In this document: positions 35,063 to 44,309 of the stretch, piece after piece
How the letters are laid out: each line of letters starts with the position of its first letter
Numbering within the stretch: the first letter of the stretch is position 1
NCBI GenBank assembly: GCA_964414585.1
Contig: CAYPXR010000093.1
Coordinates: 10,570-74,569, forward strand
Length of the DNA stretch: 64,000 nucleotides
Source of the DNA: DATEMU01 sp964414585
GTDB taxonomy: Bacteria > Planctomycetota > Phycisphaerae > UBA1845 > UTPLA1
Reading direction: 5' to 3'
Notes under the pieces: generated by a model
What the model saw: the letters and a program-made list of their open reading frames with translations, nothing else
What the model was told of the DNA's origin: nothing
The model's database searches: none
Translations under genes and position numbers: made by a program

Positions 35063-37900
35063 TTACCAGTACACGAAACGCCGGAACAGAATCTGTTGCC
35101 GCCGAGGAAGGGCATCCACGTCCGGCACCAGGTAGCGATTTTCGTCCACGTCCGTCAGAATTTTGCCGGACTGACCGTGGTCCGCCGCCTGGCTTTGGTT
35201 CCAGCGCATCATGAATTGTTCGTCGCCGCGGTTCGTCCGAACTTTGAAGATCAGATAGCCGAACTTCAACTCGATCCCATCGATGTCCTGAATCACGTGG
35301 ATGAAGTATCGCCGCGTCAGTGCGTCCTTGAGCAATTCCTGGGATTCCGTAGGCCACGCCTTGGGCTCCCGGACAACTCCCGCCTCATGCTCCCGGCCTT
35401 CGCTGTCGCAATAACGCAAGCTGACGTATTCGTGAGGCCGCGTCGCCGGGAAGGCCAGGACGGCAAAGATTCCGCCATAGATTCGATCGTCTTTTACCGT
35501 GACATGCAGTGTATCGTGATTGCCCAGGTGGATATTCGCCGATTCCGGCGTCAGCCAGCGCGGTTCAAACGCCGGCGGCTCTTGCGATTCAGGAGCAGCG
35601 CTCTCGGGCGGCGGGACGGCCTGCTGCTCGACGACGAGCCGCTCGACCGTCGGCGCGGCCGTCAACCGCGTCTGCATTTTGACCAGCCGGGCATAGGCCC
35701 CGTTCGCCGCGAGCAGTTCTTCGTGCGTCCCCTGTTCGGTCAACTTGCCATGATCGAACACGAGGACGCGGTCGGCGTGGCGTAGCGTCGAAAGGCGGTG
35801 GGCGATGGCGATCGTCGTCCGTCCCTTGGTCAGCACCGTCAGCGCATCCTGGATCGCTTTCTCCGACTCGCTGTCGAGATTGCTCGTCGCCTCGTCGAGG
35901 ATCAGGATCGCCGGGTCGTACAGCAGCGCCCGGGCGATGGAGATGCGCTGCTTTTCGCCGCCGGAGAGCCCCGCGCCGCGCTCGCCGAGCGGCGTGTCGT
36001 AAGCAAATGGCATCTTCATGACGAAGTCGTGGGCATTCGCGGCCTTTGATGCGGTGATGACCTGTTCGGGGGTCGCACCGGGCTGGCCGTAAATGAGGTT
36101 TTCCCAGATCGTGCCGCGAAAAAGGAACGATTCCTGCAATACCAAACCGACGTGCCGCCGCAAATCGCGCCGATCCAACTCGCGTACATCGCAACCGTCA
36201 ATCGTGACGCGGCCCTCGTCCACGTCGTAAAAGCGGGAAATCAGATTGACCAGCGTCGTCTTGCCCGATCCGCTGCGGCCGACGATGCCGATCATCTTGC
36301 CGGCGGGAATTTCGAAGGACACATCTTCCAGCACGGGGTGGTGCCGGTCATAGCCGAACGTGACGTTTTCAAAGCGGATGTTTCCCGCCGCGCGCGGCAG
36401 GGCCAGCGGCTTGTCCGGATCCATGACACGAACCGGCGTATCGAGCAGTTCGAAAATCCGCTGGCTGGCCGTCATGAAGCTCGTCAGCCAAGTCGTAAGC
36501 TGTGCGAGCGTCGAAAGGGGGGCATAGAACATCGCCAGGTACGCAAGAAACGCCATCAGCGAGCCGAGCGTCATGCGATCGGCCAGCACGTCACGGCCGC
36601 CGACGAACCAGACGATGAGCCCGCCGAGACTGAAGATCATCTGCATGACGGCGGAAAAGGTCGTCGCCGAATGTTCGACGCCCAGCCGCGAATTCCGCAG
36701 ATAGCCGCTCGATTCATTGAACCGGGCGAACTCGCGATCCTCCTGCCCGAACGCCTTCACGACGCGAATGCCGGAGAGCATGCCGGCGAGGGCGCCCGTC
36801 TGCTTGCTCGACGCATCCCAATAGCGGTAATACTTGGGATAGACGTATCGCCAGAAGAACCAGCTCCCCGCGAGGACGAGGGGCATGGGGATGAGCGTGT
36901 ACAGCGCGAGCGTCGCGTTAAGTGTGAAAAGCATGATGCCGACGCCGACGAGTTGCAGGACCTGCATCAGGAATCCGCCGGTAATCTGCTGAATCAGGCC
37001 GTGCAGCACCTCGGTGTCATAGGCGACGCGGCTGGTCAGCACACCGACCTGGTGCCGGTCATAAAACCCGACTGACAGGTCGTGCAGCTTCTGTACCATC
37101 TTCGCGCGGAGTTCGGAAGTCAGCGCGGTGCCGACGCGGTTGGATAGCCGCCCTTTGAACTGCGAGACGAGCGACGTGACGACGCGCGTCACCGCAAGGA
37201 ATAGAACAATGATCAGCAGCGTGGCGACGAAGTCTTCCATTCGCCCGTTGTGGTGGTCCGCCCGCAGGACGTGGTCGACGAGGTATTGCTGCAACTTGGG
37301 CGGCGCAAGTTCCGCCAGCACTCCAAGGACGAGCAGGGCACACATCCCCAGTGCCGCCGCGCGATGCGGTTTGACAAGGTCCCACACCCGTGAAAGCACC
37401 GCCTTGCGATCGATGCACTGCGGGCAGACGTCGCCGACAAATCGCAGCGTCATCCCGCAGGTCGGGCAGCGCCGTTGATCGACGTTGTCCGCGGCGTGGA
37501 TTTCGAGCTTGCCCTGCGTGCGAAGTTGCTCCAGCTTGCGGGCGACCTTCACGAACCGGTCGGAGAGGCTGTTGGAATAGCGCAGGAGATCGACCCAGAT
37601 CCCCTCGACCTGGGCCTGGAGGAAGCCGGAGCCGACGACGCTGTGGGCCCGGAAGGAGGCGACCTTATCAAGCGGGAGGCGCCGGAGGAGTTGGGGGGCG
37701 TGACCGTCCGTGCAGACGGCCAGCCCGTCCAGCGTGACGACGAGCCACTGCTCTTGCTCCACGCCGGGCAGGGCGATGTCGGTGCTGGTGGCAAGAAGGA
37801 TCGACTGATGGTTGAGCCCATGCTCTCGCATCAACCGCAGAACCGATTCGGGGGCGTTTTGCTGCAACATTTGAGGATGGAGCCCCTTGGGGCGGGGCAT
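35063..37900 (-). CDS. ABC exporter with N-terminal zinc ribbon domain and C-terminal DUF1854
   Basis: 945 aa. The N-terminal ~165 residues include a CxxC...CxxC ribbon (C145, C148, C159, C162). A six-helix ABC transmembrane domain follows (about 175-470), then the nucleotide-binding domain with Walker A GRSGSGKTT near 541, Q-loop LVLQESFLF, signature LSGGEKQR near 650 and Walker B LILDEATSNLD. The final ~130 residues (RYCDSEGREHEAGVVREPKAW, RYFIHVIQDIDGIELKFG) match DUF1854, a domain also reported with cyanophycin-associated ABC transporters. A homodimeric lipid or peptide exporter is likely. No cyanophycin synthetase is in the window, so the substrate is open. Confidence 0.88.
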   Translation of the reverse strand: MPRPKGLHPQMLQQNAPESVLRLMREHGLNHQSILLATSTDIALPGVEQEQWLVVTLDGLAVCTDGHAPQLLRRLPLDKVASFRAHSVVGSGFLQAQVEGIWVDLLRYSNSLSDRFVKVARKLEQLRTQGKLEIHAADNVDQRRCPTCGMTLRFVGDVCPQCIDRKAVLSRVWDLVKPHRAAALGMCALLVLGVLAELAPPKLQQYLVDHVLRADHHNGRMEDFVATLLIIVLFLAVTRVVTSLVSQFKGRLSNRVGTALTSELRAKMVQKLHDLSVGFYDRHQVGVLTSRVAYDTEVLHGLIQQITGGFLMQVLQLVGVGIMLFTLNATLALYTLIPMPLVLAGSWFFWRYVYPKYYRYWDASSKQTGALAGMLSGIRVVKAFGQEDREFARFNESSGYLRNSRLGVEHSATTFSAVMQMIFSLGGLIVWFVGGRDVLADRMTLGSLMAFLAYLAMFYAPLSTLAQLTTWLTSFMTASQRIFELLDTPVRVMDPDKPLALPRAAGNIRFENVTFGYDRHHPVLEDVSFEIPAGKMIGIVGRSGSGKTTLVNLISRFYDVDEGRVTIDGCDVRELDRRDLRRHVGLVLQESFLFRGTIWENLIYGQPGATPEQVITASKAANAHDFVMKMPFAYDTPLGERGAGLSGGEKQRISIARALLYDPAILILDEATSNLDSESEKAIQDALTVLTKGRTTIAIAHRLSTLRHADRVLVFDHGKLTEQGTHEELLAANGAYARLVKMQTRLTAAPTVERLVVEQQAVPPPESAAPESQEPPAFEPRWLTPESANIHLGNHDTLHVTVKDDRIYGGIFAVLAFPATRPHEYVSLRYCDSEGREHEAGVVREPKAWPTESQELLKDALTRRYFIHVIQDIDGIELKFGYLIFKVRTNRGDEQFMMRWNQSQAADHGQSGKILTDVDENRYLVPDVDALPRRQQILFRRFVYW

Positions 37901-37997
37901 AGCATTAGTAGTATATCGCGCGGGTCAAAAAACCGGGCCGAGTCGAGAACCAAACCGGCCTAACCCCGGTCTAATAGGCGACTGGAAGCGGTGAACG

Positions 37998-38546
37998 ATG
38001 CCCCGTCAAAAGGCGGATGAGCAGCTCCTGGCGGAATTCGTGAAAGGCGACCGGGCCGCGTTGGGGGAGCTTGCGCGCCGGTATGAAGCGCCGTTGTTGG
38101 GTCTCGCGAGCGGGTTGGTCGGCGGGCAGCCGGAGATGGCCTGCGACGCGGTGCAGGAAACGTGGGTGCGGGTGATTCGCTTTTCGGATCGGTTTGACGG
38201 ACGCAGCAGCTTCAGGACGTGGGTGTATCGGATCGCGATCAATCAGTGCAGGAACTTCCATTCGGTGCGACAGATGGAGGGAACGGGCGAGTCTGTGTCA
38301 GCCGCCTCGAACGACGACAGACCTGACCGTGCCGCCGAGAAGGCAGAACAGAATCACACCCTACGACGAGCGGTGGACGATTTGGACGAGGATCGTAGGC
38401 TCGTGATCTTGCTGTGTTATCACGAAGGCATGACGCACGAGGCGGCGTCGGAAATCTTGGGCATTCCGCTGGGAACGCTCAAGTCCCGATTGCACGCGGC
38501 GCTGGAGGAATTGCGGACGAAGCTCCCAGCGGAGGATCGAACATGA
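37998..38546 (+). CDS. ECF-type RNA polymerase sigma factor
   Basis: 182 aa. Region 2 (LLAEFVKGDRAALGELARRY, CDAVQETWVRVIRFSDRFDG, SSFRTWVYRIAINQCRNF) and region 4 (RRLVILLCYHEGMTHEAASE, ILGIPLGTLKSRLHAALEEL) are both intact; the latter has the RpoE-type 'GMTHEEAAEILGIPxGTVKSR' form. It is translationally coupled (ATGA, 38543) to a membrane protein that may be its anti-sigma partner. Confidence 0.93.
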   Translation: MPRQKADEQLLAEFVKGDRAALGELARRYEAPLLGLASGLVGGQPEMACDAVQETWVRVIRFSDRFDGRSSFRTWVYRIAINQCRNFHSVRQMEGTGESVSAASNDDRPDRAAEKAEQNHTLRRAVDDLDEDRRLVILLCYHEGMTHEAASEILGIPLGTLKSRLHAALEELRTKLPAEDRT

Positions 38547-39691
38547 CGCAGGCAAATGGCGAGTCTCTGGAGCGTCAACTCTCGGCGCTGACGCACTGGG
38601 AGGGCGGGAGTACGTCGCTGTGGCGCACGGCAATGGCTTCGACAAGTCATCGAAAAGCCTGGCGATGGCTTTATCGTCCGATCTCGGGACGACTCGTTGC
38701 CGCAATCCTTTTGATTATGTTTCCCATAGGTGTCGTTCTCTCGGTCGGCATTCCTCATCTGGGTCGTGATCGATCAAGTTCAAGCGCGAGTACAAGTGGA
38801 ATCGGGCAGGGGACGTACATCCATGCGGAGGACGATCCTGGCATGGTTGCGCGCGATGCGTCAGATCGTTGGGCGGAAATTCGGCAAAGCAACGAGACGC
38901 CGAAGCAATTCATTTGCCCGTCCACGATGGTACCACTCGCCTATCAATACCAAGCGAATCTGCCTTCGCAGGTGGGCGCGTCTTCCGTGCGGATGGTCGC
39001 CCGGAAAGCAACGATGGAGCTTGCCGCGTTCGACGTCCGCGCCACGTTCCATAAGACGATGTACCTCATTCGAGAAGTGGGCGGAGAATACATTCAGGAT
39101 TCAAGCCTTTCGGGCGATGAAAAGAATCTCTGCGCCCAGGTTACGCTGCGCGTCGCGGCAGACCGGCTGAGCGATGTGCTCAATGCACTCCGTCAACTCG
39201 GTACCGTCCGATCCGAAAATACAGAAGGGCAAGACGTGACCGCGCAGGTTGTCGACCTCGACGGCCAGCTTCGCAACGAGCGGCGCGTCGAGACGGAGAT
39301 GCTGGAACTTCTGGACAAACGGCACGACGCGCCGCTCAAGGACATCCTGGACGTGCGCGAGAAGCTTCACGACGTCCGGCGCGAGATCGAGAAACTGACC
39401 GCTCAAAAGGAGCAATTGAGCCGCCTCGTTTCGCTCGCCAGCGTGCTCGTGCTCATTCGCAATAGCGCGTCGGAAACGACCCCGCCGTCGAAGGGCATCG
39501 CTTTGTATTTCAAGGAATCGTGCAGTGCGGCCTGGAGCCGGGGATTGACTTTCCTGGCGGATACCGTCGGCTTCATCGTCGGCATTGCCGTCGGCGGCAC
39601 GATTTTGTGGGTGCTCGCGCTCGTCATCGGCCTATGGGTCTGGCGATGGCGGCGCCAACTAAGCCGCGATCGGCGAGGAAGCGACCGCTAG
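38543..39691 (+). CDS. DUF4349 membrane protein, possible anti-sigma partner
   Basis: 382 aa; start overlaps the sigma-factor stop (ATGA) and is preceded by GGAGGA. One hydrophobic segment near residues 50-70 (RLVAAILLIMFPIGVVLSVG). DUF4349 covers about 160-370: LIREVGGEYIQDSSLSGDEK, LRVAADRLSDVLNALRQLG, SENTEGQDVTAQVVDLDGQL, a coiled-coil-like stretch and a final membrane segment (VGFIVGIAVGGTILWVLALV). No classical HxxxCxxC anti-sigma motif is seen. The role is inferred from coupling only. It converges with hicA; the stops share CTAG. Confidence 0.82.
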   Translation: MTQANGESLERQLSALTHWEGGSTSLWRTAMASTSHRKAWRWLYRPISGRLVAAILLIMFPIGVVLSVGIPHLGRDRSSSSASTSGIGQGTYIHAEDDPGMVARDASDRWAEIRQSNETPKQFICPSTMVPLAYQYQANLPSQVGASSVRMVARKATMELAAFDVRATFHKTMYLIREVGGEYIQDSSLSGDEKNLCAQVTLRVAADRLSDVLNALRQLGTVRSENTEGQDVTAQVVDLDGQLRNERRVETEMLELLDKRHDAPLKDILDVREKLHDVRREIEKLTAQKEQLSRLVSLASVLVLIRNSASETTPPSKGIALYFKESCSAAWSRGLTFLADTVGFIVGIAVGGTILWVLALVIGLWVWRWRRQLSRDRRGSDR

Positions 39692-39927
39692 GTTCGTTCG
39701 TAGGCCCCGAGAAAGTCGATCCGTGAGATTCCCGATTGCGTGCAAATCGTTCTGAGGGTTGATCCCTTGAGGGTTCGATGGTTGGGTAGAGTCAGAGGCG
39801 TGCGCGACCCGTCCGCATTGAGTCTAACCATCGCAATGTGTTCGGCTTCGCGAACGATTTGAAACCCGAGCGTTTGCAGCGCCTTCACGACCCGCTGTTT
39901 GGGCGCGTCGCTGGGGAACTTGGTCAT
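39688..39927 (-). CDS. hicA: HicA-family toxin (mRNA interferase)
   Basis: 79 aa. VVKALQTLGFQIVREAEHIAMV places the catalytic His, at residue 29, in a dsRBD-like fold, followed by LTLPNHRTLKGSTLRTICTQ with the conserved Thr-rich strand of HicA. The substrate is mRNA, cleaved when the antitoxin is removed. It lies directly after hicB in the same direction (2-bp gap), so the order is antitoxin then toxin, the less usual one. Confidence 0.85.
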   Translation of the reverse strand: MTKFPSDAPKQRVVKALQTLGFQIVREAEHIAMVRLNADGSRTPLTLPNHRTLKGSTLRTICTQSGISRIDFLGAYERT

Positions 39928-39929
39928 GC

Positions 39930-40151
39930 TCAGGCCACCTGGGCTTCCGTGAGAAACGCTTCCAGGATGGGCGGATCGCCGTCCAGTTCGTCAAGCCCAA
40001 ACGTCTCGACATGGAATTTGATCGCGGAGGTCACGTCGGCAAGCGCTTCGTCGTAGGTGTCGCCCTGGCCGATGACGACCCCTTTGAGTCCCAAGGGATA
40101 GGCGACGTATCCGTCGGGGTGCTTTTCGACGATGATTTTGATCGGCTTCAT
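39930..40151 (-). CDS. hicB: HicB-family antitoxin
   Basis: 73 aa from the ATG at 40151 (MKPIKIIVEKHPDGYVAYPL); the frame is open back to 40181. The HicB signature YVAYPLGLKGVVIGQGDTYDEALADV is clear. It pairs with and neutralises the HicA toxin. It lacks an obvious C-terminal DNA-binding domain, so autoregulation is uncertain. Confidence 0.85.
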   Translation of the reverse strand: MKPIKIIVEKHPDGYVAYPLGLKGVVIGQGDTYDEALADVTSAIKFHVETFGLDELDGDPPILEAFLTEAQVA

Positions 40152-40246
40152 GCCATTATTATAGCCGCGCGGATCGATCATCTACAAATGTGAATAGGTT
40201 ATCGTCCCATCGATTTCCAGGCCGGAAAAGCAGGAGAAAAGGACCG

Positions 40247-40273
40247 GCTAAAACCTGACCGGCTCGTTTTAGC
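40247..40273 (+). promoter_or_regulatory. Hairpin in the guaA upstream region
   Basis: Perfect 8-bp arms GCTAAAAC (40247-40254) and GTTTTAGC (40266-40273) with an 11-nt loop, 40 bp upstream of guaA. It could be a terminator for an upstream transcript or a leader structure. The TATATT at 40301-40306 is near enough to the ATG at 40313 that a very short or leaderless transcript is possible. Confidence 0.35.
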
Positions 40274-40312
40274 GGTGTGGTGAGTATGTCAGCGCTCTGA
40301 TATATTCAACGG

Positions 40313-41863
40313 ATGGCCCGACAGACCATCGCCATTCTGGACTTCGGCGCGCAGTACGTTCAGCTCATCGCCCGGCGGGTGCGCGAGAACCAGGTCCACT
40401 CGCTGATTTTCGCGCCGGACGTGTCGCCGGATCAACTCAAGAAGGAGCGCGTCGTCGGCATCATCCTCAGCGGCGGGCCGGCCAGCTCGTACGCGGCGCA
40501 AGCGCCCAAACCGAACAGCGGCATCTTTGAACTGGGCCTGCCGGTCCTCGGAATCTGCTATGGCATGCAGGTCGCTTGCCAGCAACTAGGGGCGAAGATC
40601 GTTGCCGCCGGTCATCGCGAGTTCGGCCGGACGAAACTGGAAGTCACCGCCGACGATCCGCTTTTGGCGCATATTCCCAAGGCGACGACCGTCTGGATGT
40701 CGCACGGCGATATTGTCAGCGGCTTCGGCGAAGCCTTCATCACGCTCGCCAAGACGACGAACTGTCCCCATGCGATCGTTCGCCATCGCCAGCGGCCGCT
40801 GTGGGGCGTGCAGTTCCACCCCGAAGTGACGCATACGCCCGAGGGCGGGCAGATCCTCCGCAACTTTCTCTACGACATCTGCAAGGCCGACGGGTCATGG
40901 AACGCCGGTTCGATCATCGACCAATCCGTGGAAAACATCCGCACGAAGGTCCGCCCCGGTTCGCAGGTCATTTGCGGCCTCTCCGGCGGCGTGGACTCGG
41001 CGGTGACGGCGGCGCTCGTCCATCGTGCCGTGCCCGAGCGACTCATCTGCATCTTTGTCGATAACGGCCTATTGAGAGCCAACGAGCGGGATCGCGTCGA
41101 GGCGATCTTCCGTGGTCATTTCAAACTGGAGCTTCGCGTCGCCGACGCCGCCGAACGATTCCTGAAAAGGCTTGCCGGTGTGACCGACCCGCAGGAAAAG
41201 CGGATTCGCATCGGCCACGAATTCATCGAGGTCTTCAAGGAGGAGGCCAAGCGAATCCCCAACGCGCATTATCTTGCGCAGGGCACGCTCTATCCGGACG
41301 TGATCGAATCCGGCCATTCCGTCGGCGGGACGACCGCCAACATCAAGCTGCATCACAACGTCGGCGGCCTTCCGGCGGAACTCGGCTTTGAATTGATTGA
41401 GCCGCTGCGAGACTTGTTCAAGGACGAGGCCCGCGTCATTGGCGAAGTCCTCGGTCTTCCCGAAGAAATGATCTGGCGGCACCCATTCCCCGGGCCAGGT
41501 CTGGCCGTGCGGATCATCGGCGAGGTGACGCACGAGCGGTGTAACCTATTGCGTCAGGCCGATCAGATTATCACGGAAGAAATCATCGCGTCTGGTTGGC
41601 ATCGCAAGGTCGCGCAGGCCTTCGGCGTCCTGATGCCCGTCTCCAGCGTCGGCGTCATGGGCGACGGCCGGGCCTACGCCGGTCAGCAGGCCATCGCCGT
41701 CCGGCTCGTCGAATCGACCGATTTCATGACCGCCGATTGGGTGCACATCGATCCCGGCATTCTCTCGCGCGTCTCAACTCGAATTACCAACGAAGTGCCC
41801 GGCATCAATCGCGTGGTCTACGACATCACCAGCAAGCCCCCCGGCACGATCGAGTGGGAATGA
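40313..41863 (+). CDS. guaA: GMP synthase (glutamine-hydrolysing)
   Basis: 516 aa. Converts XMP to GMP using ATP and glutamine. The class-I amidotransferase domain has nucleophile Cys82 in GICYGMQ and His/Glu in GVQFHPEVTHT. The ATP-pyrophosphatase domain begins at about 200 with the P-loop GLSGGVDS (222-229). The dimerisation domain ends with the family signature TSKPPGTIEWE. Length and ends are normal. The Rrf2 regulator begins 3 bp later, so they are probably co-transcribed. Confidence 0.97.
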   Translation: MARQTIAILDFGAQYVQLIARRVRENQVHSLIFAPDVSPDQLKKERVVGIILSGGPASSYAAQAPKPNSGIFELGLPVLGICYGMQVACQQLGAKIVAAGHREFGRTKLEVTADDPLLAHIPKATTVWMSHGDIVSGFGEAFITLAKTTNCPHAIVRHRQRPLWGVQFHPEVTHTPEGGQILRNFLYDICKADGSWNAGSIIDQSVENIRTKVRPGSQVICGLSGGVDSAVTAALVHRAVPERLICIFVDNGLLRANERDRVEAIFRGHFKLELRVADAAERFLKRLAGVTDPQEKRIRIGHEFIEVFKEEAKRIPNAHYLAQGTLYPDVIESGHSVGGTTANIKLHHNVGGLPAELGFELIEPLRDLFKDEARVIGEVLGLPEEMIWRHPFPGPGLAVRIIGEVTHERCNLLRQADQIITEEIIASGWHRKVAQAFGVLMPVSSVGVMGDGRAYAGQQAIAVRLVESTDFMTADWVHIDPGILSRVSTRITNEVPGINRVVYDITSKPPGTIEWE

Positions 41864-41866
41864 ATC

Positions 41867-42322
41867 ATGATCTACTCGGCAGGCTGCGAATACGGCATTC
41901 TCGCCCTGATGAGCATCGCTCGACAGGCGCCGGCCGGAAAGTTTCTACTCTTGAAAAAAATCGTTGGAGGCGACGACCTTCCGTCTCAATATGTTGGGAA
42001 GATCCTGCAAACGCTCGTGCGGGAGGGGATTCTGATGTCCGCCAAGGGCCGCGGCGGCGGCTTTGCCCTTCAGCGTCCGCCGGAAAAAACCCTCTTGCGG
42101 GAAATTGTTGACGCCATAGACGGACCGCAGCGGATCAAGCGGTGCATTCTCGGTTTTTCTCCCTGCGAGAGCTCGCAGCCCTGCCCCCAACACGACGACT
42201 GGATGCAGGTCCGCGAGCAGATCGAACGCCTGCTGGACCGCACGACGCTGGCCGATCTGGTCCGGGCTCAAAATCACAAACTCGCCCGTGCCGGTCGGTC
42301 CTTGCCGCGCCGCAAGCGATGA
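41867..42322 (+). CDS. Rrf2-family transcriptional regulator with Fe-S type cysteines
   Basis: 151 aa. Winged-helix N-terminus (YSAGCEYGILALMSIARQAP, ILQTLVREGILMSAKGRGGG). Three cysteines C93, C100 and C106 in a CX6CX5C arrangement resemble the cluster ligands of IscR/NsrR. Thus it probably senses iron, NO or oxidative stress through an Fe-S cluster. The C-terminus has QIERLLDRTTLADLV. It immediately follows guaA and precedes gltX; its targets are unknown. Confidence 0.88.
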   Translation: MIYSAGCEYGILALMSIARQAPAGKFLLLKKIVGGDDLPSQYVGKILQTLVREGILMSAKGRGGGFALQRPPEKTLLREIVDAIDGPQRIKRCILGFSPCESSQPCPQHDDWMQVREQIERLLDRTTLADLVRAQNHKLARAGRSLPRRKR

Positions 42323-42370
42323 TTGTTCGCCGCGCTTGAAGAACGGCGATTCCCCGAGCATCATGCCCGC

Positions 42371-44032
42371 ATGACCGGCGAAAAAGTCATCCGAGCGCGC
42401 TTCGCCCCGTCGCCGACCGGCTATCTGCACGTCGGTGGGGCGAGGACGGCGCTGTTCAATTGGCTCTTCTGCCGGCGGAATGGCGGCAAGTTCATCCTGC
42501 GCATCGAAGACACGGACATCCTCCGCAACATCGAGGGCGCGGAGCAAAAACTGATCGAGGACCTCCGCTGGCTGAACATCGATTACGACGAAGGACCGGA
42601 CATCGGCGGGCCGCTCGGGCCGTATCGCCAAAGCGAGCGGCGCGATCTGTATGACGCCGCGGCGAAAAAGCTGCTCGACTCTGGCGACGCCTACTACGCC
42701 TTCGACACGCCCGAGGAACTGGAGGCGATGCGCCGCGAGGCGACCGCGAAGAAGGAATCCTTCAAATATCCCCGGCCCGATCCGCTGCCAACCGAGGCCG
42801 ACGCCGGGCGCGCCCGGAAGGAAGGCCGTCCCGTCGTCGTCCGCTTCAAGACGCCCAACGAACCGATCACCGTCCGCGACGAAATCCTCGGCGACGTCAC
42901 CTTCGGGGCCGGGGAGATCGAAGACCTCGTCATCGTGAAATCCAACGGCTGGCCGACCTATCACTTCGCCGTGGTCGTGGACGACGCGGGCATGCAGATC
43001 ACCCACGTCCTTCGCGCACAGGAGCACCTGATGAACACGCCCAAGCACGTGTTCATGCAACGGGCCCTCGGCTACGCGCCGCCGCGCTACGCGCACCTGC
43101 CGCTCGTCTTCAACATCGACGGTACGAAGATGTCCAAACGCGACAAGCACAAGGTGGTGCGGACCGCCGCGAAGAATCTCATCAAGCAGAACAAATGGAC
43201 GGCCGACGATGTCGCCCGCATCGCGGAGTGCAAGGAGGCATCCGCCAAGGCCTGGCTCGACAAGGCCGACACCGAGCTGGACATGACGCAGGTGGGGCGG
43301 CTCGCGACGTCCGCCGGCGTCGAGATTCCCGAAATCGACGTTCACGATTTTCGGGTCTCCGGCTACCTGTCCGATGCCTTGGTGAACTTCATAGCGCTAA
43401 TCGGTTGGTCGCCGAAAGACAACCGAGAGATGTTGACTCGTGACGAGATGATCGCCGCTTTCAGTCTGGAGGGCATTAACAAGACGGCAGGCCGCTTCGA
43501 CCGAGATAAGCTCAAAGCGATGAATAAAGACTATGTTGCGAGTAGAAAACCGGAGGAACTGGTGCCGCCATTCGTTGATTGGTCGGTCCTCAATGATTCG
43601 GTAATGAAAAACAATTCTTCTGGAATAAATTCAGCAGTGATCAGTTCTTGTTTTGGGTTCCGCACTTTTCAAGATATCGATGAAAAAGCCGGAGTGCTTT
43701 TCAGGCCAGATGACAAAGTGCAATACGACCCCAAGTCGGTCAAGGACGTGCTTGAGAAGAAGGAGGGGTCCGGCTACGCGATGCTGGAGCGGCTGCTGCC
43801 ATTGCTCGAGTCGCTGGAGCCGTGGTCCGTGGAGCGGATCGACGCGCTGGTCAAGGAAATCTGCGAACAAACCGGTGCCAAGACGAACGACGTCGCCCAA
43901 CCCCTTCGCGTCGCCCTGACCGGTCGGACGATCAGCCCGGGGATCGGGGAGACGTTGGCCCTTTTGGGCAAGACCAGGACCGCTAATCGGATTCGTCGGT
44001 GTCTGCAACTACGCGCGGGTCTTTCCGATTGA
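42371..44032 (+). CDS. gltX: Glutamyl-tRNA synthetase with an insert after KMSKR
   Basis: 553 aa from ATG 42371 (MTGEKVIRARFAPSPTGYLH; HVGG at 20-23 is the HIGH-type motif). The KMSKRDK loop is at about 253. After this there are some 60 residues (KVVRTAAKNLIKQNK...) before the GYLSDALVNFIALIGWSP segment, where other GluRS have only a few, so an insertion is present. The C-terminal anticodon-binding domain ends normally (GETLALLGKTRTANRI). The nucleotide composition drops to about 44% GC (hand count) in 43501-43740 against about 65% beyond. A separate glnS exists, so a discriminating enzyme is likely. Confidence 0.93.
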   Translation: MTGEKVIRARFAPSPTGYLHVGGARTALFNWLFCRRNGGKFILRIEDTDILRNIEGAEQKLIEDLRWLNIDYDEGPDIGGPLGPYRQSERRDLYDAAAKKLLDSGDAYYAFDTPEELEAMRREATAKKESFKYPRPDPLPTEADAGRARKEGRPVVVRFKTPNEPITVRDEILGDVTFGAGEIEDLVIVKSNGWPTYHFAVVVDDAGMQITHVLRAQEHLMNTPKHVFMQRALGYAPPRYAHLPLVFNIDGTKMSKRDKHKVVRTAAKNLIKQNKWTADDVARIAECKEASAKAWLDKADTELDMTQVGRLATSAGVEIPEIDVHDFRVSGYLSDALVNFIALIGWSPKDNREMLTRDEMIAAFSLEGINKTAGRFDRDKLKAMNKDYVASRKPEELVPPFVDWSVLNDSVMKNNSSGINSAVISSCFGFRTFQDIDEKAGVLFRPDDKVQYDPKSVKDVLEKKEGSGYAMLERLLPLLESLEPWSVERIDALVKEICEQTGAKTNDVAQPLRVALTGRTISPGIGETLALLGKTRTANRIRRCLQLRAGLSD

Positions 44033-44054
44033 TATAATCAGGGGGGAGCGAGCT

Positions 44055-44309
44055 ATGACTCTGACCATTCCCAACGAGATTCTCGAACGATCGGGGTTGA
44101 CCGAGCGCGAGGTGGTTATCGAGGTTGCCTGCCGGATGTTTGACGCAGGGAAGCTGACGCAGTTTTTCGCGGCCAAGCTTGCCGGATTGACGCGGGTCGA
44201 GTTTGAAGAGGAGTGCTTCGAGCGGAAGATCCCGCTCTATCGGATTGACGAAAAGTATCTCGATCAAGAATTTGAATCGGCCAAGAATCTCAAGGTCCGT
44301 TCGTCTTGA
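44055..44309 (+). CDS. UPF0175-family protein (antitoxin-like)
   Basis: 84 aa: MTLTIPNEILERSGLTEREV, VIEVACRMFDAGKLTQFFAA, KLAGLTRVEFEEECFERKIP. The pattern of a small ribbon/helix protein with FAAKLAGLTRVEFEEE is typical of UPF0175, frequently followed by a DUF3368 PIN-domain nuclease. Here the next frame begins with such a PIN start but is truncated. The orphaned antitoxin is therefore likely. Confidence 0.85.
   Translation: MTLTIPNEILERSGLTEREVVIEVACRMFDAGKLTQFFAAKLAGLTRVEFEEECFERKIPLYRIDEKYLDQEFESAKNLKVRSS

Noticed and set aside
41945..43345. 466-codon minus-strand frame across the Rrf2 regulator and gltX
   Set aside because: Overlaps two certain genes in the opposite direction and has no domain pattern.
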